In this document: positions 34,996-40,272 of the stretch, one piece after another | How positions within the stretch are numbered: position 1 is the first letter of the stretch | Layout: the number at the start of each line of letters is the position of its first letter | Source: Flavobacteriaceae bacterium | GTDB lineage: Bacteria > Bacteroidota > Bacteroidia > Flavobacteriales > Flavobacteriaceae | Length of the DNA stretch: 40,272 bases | Reading direction: 5' to 3' | Assembly: GCA_022425945.1 (NCBI GenBank) | Contig: JAKMEK010000027.1 | Span: 1-40,272, forward strand | Notes under the pieces: generated by a model | The model's database searches: none | What the model saw: only the letters and a program-made list of their open reading frames with translations | Told to the model about the DNA's origin: nothing | Position numbers and translations under genes: made by a program

Positions 34996-37166
34996 TTTGA
35001 TTTTTTTGCTGCTTGTACTAAATCAAGGGCTTCAAGATTTACTTGGGTTGTAAAAACACCATAATTAACGACGGCTTTTCTTTTTTCAATCGAATCTATG
35101 GTACCGACCGATTTCCCATCGAATAGACGTACTTGATCGCCTACCTTTAAATTGACCTTTGGTTTAACGGGTTCTAGCTTTACTTCCGCTTTCTTTTTCT
35201 TCTTTTCTTTACGGATGCTTACAATGGCTTTTTGGGTTTCTTCCTCAGCCTTTTTCTTTGCTTCTCGCTCTTTGCGCTTTTCGGCAGCTGTTTTCTTTTT
35301 ACGCTTTGCGTTCTCTGTTTCTATTAAACGCAGTAAATCAGAGACTAGAGAGCGTTTTTTACCGTTATCGAAGAAGCGCTCTGCAACATCATTGACACGG
35401 TTCCCCAAGACAATCATGCGTTGGTTATGGTCATACAATTCCTGATAACTATTCAATTTAGTTTTTACCTTTAAATTGAGTTCTTCTAATTTCTGACCTT
35501 CTTTCTCGGCTTTGTTTTCCTTGGCTTTTAGAGATGCACCGGTATCCATCATCTGCTTTCGTTCCTTTTGGAGTTTGGCAATCGTAGCATCAAAACGAAC
35601 CTTCCCTCGTTCAATTTTTTTCTTTGCACGATTGACCAGACTATAAGGGATGCCGTTCTTTTGGGCAACTTCAAACGTAAAAGAGCTTCCAGCTTCACCC
35701 ATAATCAACTTAAAAACAGGCTCTAATGTTCTATTGTCAAATTGCATGTTTGCATTCGTCATATAGGGCAATTCGTTCGCCAATACTTTGAGGTTGGAGT
35801 AATGGGTTGTGATAATTCCATAGGCCTCTCTATTGTAAAATTCCTCCAGAAAAGCTTCAGCTAGGGCCCCACCCAATTCTGGGTCAGAGCCTGTACCGAA
35901 TTCATCGATTAGAAAGAGGGTAGAAGCATTGCATTTCCGCATAAAGTACTTCATGTTCTTTAAACGATAGGAGTAAGTACTTAAATGGTTTTCAATGGAT
36001 TGATTGTCACCAATATCAGTGATAATTTGGGTGAAAAAACAAACACGTGAACGCTCGTGCACAGGAATCAAGAGACCGCTTTGAAGCATTAGCTGAAGTA
36101 ATCCAACTGTTTTTAAGGTAATACTCTTTCCTCCGGCATTTGGTCCAGAAATAACAATAATGCGTTGGTCTTTGTCTAGAGTAATGTCTTGAGGATAGGT
36201 AGCTTTCTTTTCTTCTTGATGGGTAAGAAACAATAAAGGATGATAGGCATCCACCAGCTCAAGTTCTCTGTTCTTAGAAATCACAGGCAGTAAACCATTA
36301 ATTGATTGTGCATAACAAGCCCTAGCGTAGATGCTATCGACCAATGACAAATAATCTTGATACTGAATAAATAGTGAGCGAAATGGCTGAAAAAACGCAG
36401 TTAATTCGCGCAATATTCGTTGAATTTCTTCTGTTTCCTCGAACTGCAAATTGTTCAGTTCTCGGGAATATTGAAGGGTCGTTTCAGGTTCGATATAAAC
36501 AATGCTTCCAGTTTTGGAACTCCCCATGATGGCACCCTTTACTTTTCTTCGGTGCATGGCTTTAACGGCCAAAACCCGTTTGTTGTCCACTACGGTTTCA
36601 CGTATGTCGTCAAGATAATCAGCACTTGTGTAAGTCCCTAACGCACGCTGAAAACTTTGCCCAATTTTTGATCGTATACTATTGATTTGCTTACGAATGC
36701 GCGCTAATTCTTCTGAGGCATTATTGCGGATTTCTCCAAAACGATCGATGACTAAATCTACTTGTTGCTTGGGTTCTTTGGTTACCTCAATGGTTACCCC
36801 TAGATCATTTAGGGTAGGGTAATATTCCTTAAACTTCTTGAAAAACTTGAGAAGTATGTTTATTGTCTCATTTGCTGCAGCTAGCCGTCTAAACCCATCT
36901 ATTTCTAGAACACTATTATCGATCTTCAGCAGACTGATTTCCGCGCTTAGTTCGTCAAAACCGTGATTTGGGACCCTGTTATCGTTGACAAAGGAAGCGG
37001 TGAATTCTGAAACCAAAGTCAATTGACGTATGATTTCTTCTTCTTCACTCGAAGGTTTTAACTGTGCAATTTGTTCTTTTCCTAAAGCTGTAATACAGTG
37101 TCCACCGACTTGTGACAGTACAGTGTCGAACTCTAGATCTAAGAGGGATTTCTCAGGTATTTTCAA
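34992..37166 (-). CDS. mutS2: MutS2 family protein lacking the Smr nuclease domain
   Basis: This 724-residue protein has the MutS2 core: a helical lever/clamp region (1-300), Walker A GPNAGGKS at 341-348, Walker B TLFLIDEFGTGSD at about 415-427 and a long coiled coil (about 505-560). It continues into a Lys/Glu-rich linker (about 620-670) and a KOW-like beta domain (VGDQVRLFDGKSVGTI) and stops there. The C-terminal Smr endonuclease domain of longer MutS2 proteins is absent. MutS2 acts on recombination intermediates and, in Bacillus, on collided ribosomes. A TACTTTTG element precedes it by 27 bases. Confidence 0.93.
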   Translation of the reverse strand: MKIPEKSLLDLEFDTVLSQVGGHCITALGKEQIAQLKPSSEEEEIIRQLTLVSEFTASFVNDNRVPNHGFDELSAEISLLKIDNSVLEIDGFRRLAAANETINILLKFFKKFKEYYPTLNDLGVTIEVTKEPKQQVDLVIDRFGEIRNNASEELARIRKQINSIRSKIGQSFQRALGTYTSADYLDDIRETVVDNKRVLAVKAMHRRKVKGAIMGSSKTGSIVYIEPETTLQYSRELNNLQFEETEEIQRILRELTAFFQPFRSLFIQYQDYLSLVDSIYARACYAQSINGLLPVISKNRELELVDAYHPLLFLTHQEEKKATYPQDITLDKDQRIIVISGPNAGGKSITLKTVGLLQLMLQSGLLIPVHERSRVCFFTQIITDIGDNQSIENHLSTYSYRLKNMKYFMRKCNASTLFLIDEFGTGSDPELGGALAEAFLEEFYNREAYGIITTHYSNLKVLANELPYMTNANMQFDNRTLEPVFKLIMGEAGSSFTFEVAQKNGIPYSLVNRAKKKIERGKVRFDATIAKLQKERKQMMDTGASLKAKENKAEKEGQKLEELNLKVKTKLNSYQELYDHNQRMIVLGNRVNDVAERFFDNGKKRSLVSDLLRLIETENAKRKKKTAAEKRKEREAKKKAEEETQKAIVSIRKEKKKKKAEVKLEPVKPKVNLKVGDQVRLFDGKSVGTIDSIEKRKAVVNYGVFTTQVNLEALDLVQAAKKSK

Positions 37167-37180
37167 GCGGCGTTTTTTCT

Positions 37181-37188
37181 TATATTAG
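37181..37188 (+). promoter_or_regulatory. Near-consensus -7 element before ung
   Basis: TATATTAG differs from TAnnTTTG at one position and lies 22 bases before the proposed GTG start of ung, in the 44-base divergent gap with mutS2. It overlaps the region used by the opposing mutS2 promoter. Confidence 0.3.
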
Positions 37189-37193
37189 CTTAA

Positions 37194-37201
37194 CAAAAGT
37201 A
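37194..37201 (-). promoter_or_regulatory. Bacteroidota -7 promoter element before mutS2
   Basis: The minus strand reads TACTTTTG (TAnnTTTG), 27 bases upstream of the mutS2 ATG and inside the short divergent gap with ung. Confidence 0.45.
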
Positions 37202-37210
37202 CATAAAATC

Positions 37211-37876
37211 GTGCAGCTACCGATACATCCCAATTGGGAAAAAGCCTTGGAGAAAGAGTTAAAGGCGCCTTATTTTAATGATTTACTTGCTTTTCTAGAG
37301 CAGGAATATAAACAACACAACTGTTACCCAGCAGAAAACCTTATTTTTCAGGCATTTAATAGTTGTCCACTCGACCAAATTAAAGTTGTCTTGTTGGGGC
37401 AGGATCCTTATCATGGCCCTAGACAAGCCCATGGTTTATGCTTTTCTGTGCCAGAGAAGGAAAAACATCCTCCCTCATTGATCAATATCTTTAAAGAAAT
37501 AGCTGCAGATACTGGTAAGGACTATCCCCAGTCTGGAAATCTTCAGTCATGGGCAGATCAAGGAGTGTTTTTGTTAAACGCAACACTAAGCGTTCGTGCT
37601 GCGGCAGCTGGGAGTCATCAAAAAAAAGGCTGGGAACAGTTTACCGATGCGGTTATTCAGCATGTTTCTGAGGTTAATAATAATGTCGTATTTCTGTTGT
37701 GGGGGGGATATGCAAAAAAGAAAAGCAAATTAATTGATAGTGCTAAACACCTGATATTAAGCAGCGGACACCCTTCGCCTTTAAGTGCAAATCGAGGTTA
37801 TTGGTTCGGGAATAAGCATTTTAGCCAATGCAACACCTATTTAGAAGCCAAGGGAAAACGTGGTATTGACTGGTAG
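37211..37876 (+). CDS. ung: Uracil-DNA glycosylase
   Basis: I place the start at GTG 37211, giving 221 residues that begin (V/M)QLPIHPNWEKALEKEL, the normal family N-terminus. The open frame continues upstream to an ATG at 37112, but that extension would overlap the divergent mutS2 start. Motifs are the catalytic water-activating GQDPYHGP, LLNATLSV, the uracil-binding VVFLLWGGYAKKK and the leucine loop HPSPLSANRGYWFGNKHF. The enzyme removes uracil from DNA as the first step of base excision repair. It converges on the SUI1 gene with five bases between the stops. Confidence 0.96.
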   Translation: MQLPIHPNWEKALEKELKAPYFNDLLAFLEQEYKQHNCYPAENLIFQAFNSCPLDQIKVVLLGQDPYHGPRQAHGLCFSVPEKEKHPPSLINIFKEIAADTGKDYPQSGNLQSWADQGVFLLNATLSVRAAAAGSHQKKGWEQFTDAVIQHVSEVNNNVVFLLWGGYAKKKSKLIDSAKHLILSSGHPSPLSANRGYWFGNKHFSQCNTYLEAKGKRGIDW

Positions 37877-37881
37877 GCAGA

Positions 37882-38223
37882 TTATCCTCCAACACGTTTA
37901 ACGTCATGTCCCATTTCTTCAAGAAGTTGCATGAGTTGTTCTCGGTAGTTCCCTTGAATAATGATTTCCCCATTTTTCACTGTTCCACCTACACCAACGG
38001 CATTTTTCAGGCTTTTGGCCAAAGATTTCAGTTCTTGTACTTCTCCCTCAAAACCTTTGATTAGGGTTACAGTTTTCCCAGCCCTACCTTTATTACTAAA
38101 ATGAGCTTCTAATTGTTGCTTCACAAAGGGTGTAGTCTCCGCCTCCTGCGGCTCAGGGTCTGGAGCCAGGTTATCGAATTGCATTTTAGCTAAATCGGCA
38201 AGGCTTGTTAATTTCTTTGACAT
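37882..38223 (-). CDS. SUI1/YciH family translation initiation-like factor
   Basis: This 113-residue protein has a polar N-terminal third (residues 1-35) and a SUI1/eIF1-like domain. The domain includes the basic strand GRAGKTVTLIKGFEG, LKSLAKSLKNAVGVGGTV, the IIIQGNYREQLMQLLEEMG strand-helix unit and the C-terminal VKRVGG. Bacterial YciH proteins bind ribosomes and can discriminate initiation complexes; their role is not essential in species tested. It is divergent from the DinB-like gene with 53 bases between. Confidence 0.92.
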   Translation of the reverse strand: MSKKLTSLADLAKMQFDNLAPDPEPQEAETTPFVKQQLEAHFSNKGRAGKTVTLIKGFEGEVQELKSLAKSLKNAVGVGGTVKNGEIIIQGNYREQLMQLLEEMGHDVKRVGG

Positions 38224-38276
38224 AAATTACATTTCTACTGCTAAAATAGTATTTTCGTTCAAGCAAATAATCTGAT

Positions 38277-38858
38277 ATGCGTTATCTCTTTCTTTTTTGT
38301 TTTCTCTATACCTTTTCTACCATGGCACAAGACAAAATTCCCTTTGAATCAATACCAGAAGCACCCGAGGAGATGAGCTCGGGGGCAATTATTACACGAA
38401 TGATACAAGGCTTAGGCTACCGCTATCACTGGGCAAGTAAGGACCTACGTGAAGAGGATCTTGTTTATCGGCCAACCCCAGAAGCAGCTTCTACACAAGA
38501 AACCTTAGTGCATCTCTATGGATTAGCACAAACAGTTTTCAATACGGCTTCTGGTGTCCCCAGTAAACGTCCGATTGACCATATTCCTGCAGATTACATG
38601 GACTTACGTGCAGGAACCCTTGACTATTTGAAACAAGCATCAGCATTATTTACGGGAAAGAATGCGGATGAAATCGCCGCCTTATCTGTGACATTTGAGC
38701 GGTCGGGTGAGCAATACCCTTTTTCTGCTTGGCACCTCCTCAACGGCCCACTAGCAGATGCTATTTATCATACTGGGCAACTGGTTAGTTTCAGACGAAC
38801 AACAGGGAACCCCATTCAAAAAGGGGTGAATGTATTTACCGGAAAAACAAAGCAATAA
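38277..38858 (+). CDS. Secreted DinB-like protein
   Basis: This 193-residue protein begins with a signal peptide (LFLFCFLYTFSTMAQ, residues 4-18) and the mature part resembles the four-helix DinB/YfiT-like fold. ETLVHLYGLAQTVFNTASG (first metal-ligand helix) and AIYHTGQLVSFRR near the C-terminus carry the histidines expected to bind metal. Secreted DinB-like proteins are widespread in Bacteroidota; some relatives are thiol-dependent transferases, but no function can be given here. The stop codon overlaps the next gene's ATG by one base (TAATG). Confidence 0.82.
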   Translation: MRYLFLFCFLYTFSTMAQDKIPFESIPEAPEEMSSGAIITRMIQGLGYRYHWASKDLREEDLVYRPTPEAASTQETLVHLYGLAQTVFNTASGVPSKRPIDHIPADYMDLRAGTLDYLKQASALFTGKNADEIAALSVTFERSGEQYPFSAWHLLNGPLADAIYHTGQLVSFRRTTGNPIQKGVNVFTGKTKQ

Positions 38859-39382
38859 TGGCGATAAGCAAGATTCACCAAAAACGTTATGATAAGACTA
38901 TAGCGTTTATGCACAAACATTTAGAAAAGGGGAGTAGCCTTCTTGATTTGGGAACGCTAAATCCATTTACCTCTCAATTAATTAGTGCAGGTTATAAAGT
39001 TACCAATACAGCAGGAGAAAACCTCGATGATGATTTTAAGCAATACGCCAACATGAAGCCAGATTGTGTCACTGCTTTTGAGATTTTTGAACATCTTTTT
39101 GCGCCCTACAACATCCTCAAGGAGATCAAAAGTAAACGCCTCATCGCTTCTGTTCCCTTAAAACTTTGGTTTGCAGATGCCTATTGGAATGAAAAAGATG
39201 ACTGGGACAAGCATTACCACGAATTTGAAAAGAAACAATTTGATTTGCTATTGGAAAAAACAGGTTGGAAAGTCGTGGATGCACAATTATGGACTTCTCC
39301 AGACCCCTCTAAATTGGGCTTTCGACCCCTTTTGCGTTATTTTACCCCACGCTATTATATTGTGTACTGCGAGAGGGACTGA
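38858..39382 (+). CDS. Methyltransferase-domain protein (motif I partly degenerate)
   Basis: This 174-residue protein looks like a small class I SAM methyltransferase. SLLDLGTLNPFTSQL at about 27-41 is a motif I variant without the usual GxGxG, and TAFEIFEHLFAPYNIL at about 70-85 resembles the motif IV/post-IV segment with EHL. The region around residues 105-125 is rich in Trp, Asp and His. Because motif I is weak, activity is uncertain. It is translationally coupled to the DinB-like gene (TAATG). Confidence 0.75.
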   Translation: MAISKIHQKRYDKTIAFMHKHLEKGSSLLDLGTLNPFTSQLISAGYKVTNTAGENLDDDFKQYANMKPDCVTAFEIFEHLFAPYNILKEIKSKRLIASVPLKLWFADAYWNEKDDWDKHYHEFEKKQFDLLLEKTGWKVVDAQLWTSPDPSKLGFRPLLRYFTPRYYIVYCERD

Positions 39383-39390
39383 CTATTGCC

Positions 39391-39426
39391 TAGAAATTAG
39401 GAATTAAAAATCAGGAATTAAGAATG
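39391..39426. repeat. AT-rich GGAATTA-type repeat, left copy
   Basis: This stretch contains AATTAGGAATTA (39395-39406) and AATTAAGAATG (39416-39426), both repeated exactly at 39905-39916 and 39919-39929. The unit is an imperfect iteration of about seven to eight bases around (G)GAATTA. It lies just after the methyltransferase stop. Confidence 0.7.
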
Positions 39427-39478
39427 TGAGATTGCTCCGCTGGCACTAACTGAAGCTTGCATAGAAGAGGAGGGAGGC

Positions 39479-39586
39479 TTAGTTGTCTCGTTCCTCAAAA
39501 TTTTCATTTTTCTTGTCTTCCATGCGTTTCGCAATAAGATAAATGATCGCTACGATGAAAAGAATGCCAAAAACCATAGCCATCAT
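39479..39586 (-). CDS. 35-residue single-pass membrane microprotein
   Basis: I translated this short frame directly: an ATG at 39584-39586 whose ATGA overlaps the TGA stop of the ybjQ-like gene, then 35 codons to TAA at 39479-39481. The product has a hydrophobic helix (MVFGILFIVAIIYLIAKR, residues 4-21) and a charged tail (EDKKNENFEERDN). The ATGA overlap, the classic helix followed by positive residues, and the lack of another gene in the gap support it being real. Its function is unknown; it may anchor or regulate the ybjQ product. Confidence 0.6.
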   Translation of the reverse strand: MMAMVFGILFIVAIIYLIAKRMEDKKNENFEERDN

Positions 39587-39897
39587 TTAACCGTAACTGC
39601 GGTGCCATAGGCCAAGATTTCTGAACAACCTTGCATGACCATGGAAGTAGTGATGCGTACATTGACAATGGCATTGGCGCCCATTCGTTCAGCGTCTTCT
39701 GTCATACGCTGTAAGGCCTGTTCTCTTGCGTCGGCTTGCAGTTTGGTGTATTCGGAGATTTCTCCACCCACAATGTTTTTGAGTCCAGCGAAGATATCAC
39801 TTCCAAAATTACGGGCACGAACGGTGCTGCCACGTGCGATACCGTGGACTTCTGTTATGGCTTTGTTGGGAACTGTTGGTGTATTTACAAGGAGCAT
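39583..39897 (-). CDS. YbjQ/UPF0145 family protein
   Basis: This 104-residue protein matches the YbjQ (PF01906, putative heavy-metal-binding) family. It has the N-terminal TEVHGIARGSTVRARNFGSDI, GGEISEYTKLQADAREQALQRM in the middle helix, and the NAIVNVRITTSMV...GTAVTV strands at the end. Members form pentameric rings; the physiological role is not established. No signal peptide is seen. It is coupled through ATGA to a membrane microprotein and flanked by two related AT-rich repeats. Confidence 0.9.
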   Translation of the reverse strand: MLLVNTPTVPNKAITEVHGIARGSTVRARNFGSDIFAGLKNIVGGEISEYTKLQADAREQALQRMTEDAERMGANAIVNVRITTSMVMQGCSEILAYGTAVTVK

Positions 39898-39902
39898 AGA
39901 GA

Positions 39903-39940
39903 TGAATTAGGAATTAGAAATTAAGAATGATTAATTAAGG
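39903..39940. repeat. AT-rich GGAATTA-type repeat, right copy
   Basis: This is the second copy of the AATTAGGAATTA and AATTAAGAATG strings seen at 39391-39426, in the same orientation. It occupies most of the 50-base gap between the ybjQ-like start and the desaturase stop. Confidence 0.7.
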
Positions 39941-39947
39941 GTAAGAG

Positions 39948-40272
39948 CTAAGCAGGCAACATCCACTTGAACTCGAACTTGGTGTTTGGAATAACAATTC
40001 GTTCTGTAATTCGGTACATTCTGTCGGGCAGGTGCATTAAATAATCTCTCGCTTTTTCAGCTTCTGGGGTAAGGTTGGTAATCTTGTCAATTTCCCAAAT
40101 GGTGTTCAACTTCTTGAGAATATCGACATAATCAAAACCAGTATAAACACCCACTCTTTGTGCAACAGCAGAAAAGTCGCCAAACAAACCGCCTTTTGCA
40201 CCAAATGATTCTCTTAAATGCATGGCAGGCATGATGATTTTGTGTTGCATCATCTGCTGGAATGCTATCATC
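39948..40272 (-). CDS. Acyl-ACP desaturase (partial, C-terminal part)
   Basis: The frame is open to the right edge of the window; the Met near the edge is probably internal. The visible 107 residues match the C-terminus of soluble di-iron stearoyl-ACP desaturases (FA_desaturase_2): RVGVYTGFDYVDIL, WEIDKITNLTPEAEKARDYL and LPDRMYRITER correspond to the plant enzyme's RIGVYTAKDYADIL...LPPRIRRLEER region. The di-iron ligands lie in the missing N-terminal part. The enzyme introduces a double bond into acyl chains bound to ACP, setting membrane fluidity. The gene lies 50 bases upstream of the ybjQ-like gene in the same direction. Confidence 0.85.
   Translation of the reverse strand, partial: MIAFQQMMQHKIIMPAMHLRESFGAKGGLFGDFSAVAQRVGVYTGFDYVDILKKLNTIWEIDKITNLTPEAEKARDYLMHLPDRMYRITERIVIPNTKFEFKWMLPA

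Noticed and set aside
37112-37210. N-terminal extension of Ung from an ATG at 37112
   Set aside because: The extra 33 residues would overlap the divergent mutS2 start and its promoter and are not part of the usual Ung N-terminus.
1-40272. tRNA or rRNA genes, CRISPR arrays, insertion sequences, prophage or conjugative genes
   Set aside because: The gaps are all about 125 bases or less, and I saw no cloverleaf-like sequence, regularly spaced repeats, transposase or integrase motifs.

Overview
This window looks like ordinary core chromosome from a member of the Bacteroidota, most likely a flavobacterium-like marine or freshwater organism. The signs are AT-rich intergenic DNA, no Shine-Dalgarno sequences before start codons, repeated copies of the Bacteroidota -7 promoter element (TAnnTTTG), and lineage-typical genes: a single-chain E1 alpha/beta 2-oxoacid dehydrogenase, a DUF4369-type TlpA thioredoxin, a standalone HsdR_N nuclease-like gene beside holA, a soluble acyl-ACP desaturase, and an M1-like pseudo-peptidase fused to an outer-membrane-barrel-like domain. 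I see no insertion sequence, phage, CRISPR array, rRNA or tRNA. Gene density is very high and no gap exceeds about 125 bases.

Layout from the left. A partial sodium:solute symporter, a DUF2007 protein, an unknown two-helix membrane protein, pheT and recG all lie on the minus strand. A patatin-like phospholipase (+) converges on a secreted M20 peptidase (-). A UvrD/PcrA helicase and a YciO/Sua5-type protein (+) face an OmpA-like lipoprotein (-), with the only clear intrinsic terminator between them. A GT2 glycosyltransferase and an HsdR_N nuclease-like protein (-) are divergent from holA (+). A long minus-strand block follows: ACP phosphodiesterase, ggt, uvrA, a LOG-like protein, the M1-like/barrel protein and the fused E1 dehydrogenase. 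Then come glmM (+), a lipid A type acyltransferase (-), a rhomboid protease (+), the TlpA thioredoxin (-), aroC and a dicarboxylate/amino acid symporter (+). Next on the minus strand are mutS2, a DCC-type thiol protein, a methyltransferase, DoxX and a four-helix protein. The right end holds ung (+), a SUI1/YciH factor (-), a secreted DinB-like protein with a methyltransferase (+), then ybjQ with a 35-residue membrane peptide (-), and the C-terminal part of an acyl-ACP desaturase (-).

Functionally the window is rich in DNA maintenance (recG, uvrD/pcrA, holA, uvrA, mutS2, ung) and in envelope biology (patatin, OmpA lipoprotein, GT2, glmM, lipid A acyltransferase, rhomboid, ggt, barrel protein). 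There is no obvious defence island or new multi-gene system. The points most worth a second look are an 18-bp perfect palindrome carrying two back-to-back promoters, the uniformly short promoter-to-start distances, the M1-like protein with both zinc motifs lost, the standalone PD-(D/E)XK-like gene next to holA, the Asp/Asn swap in the E1 cofactor site, the Smr-less MutS2, and the repeat-flanked ybjQ plus micro-ORF cassette.
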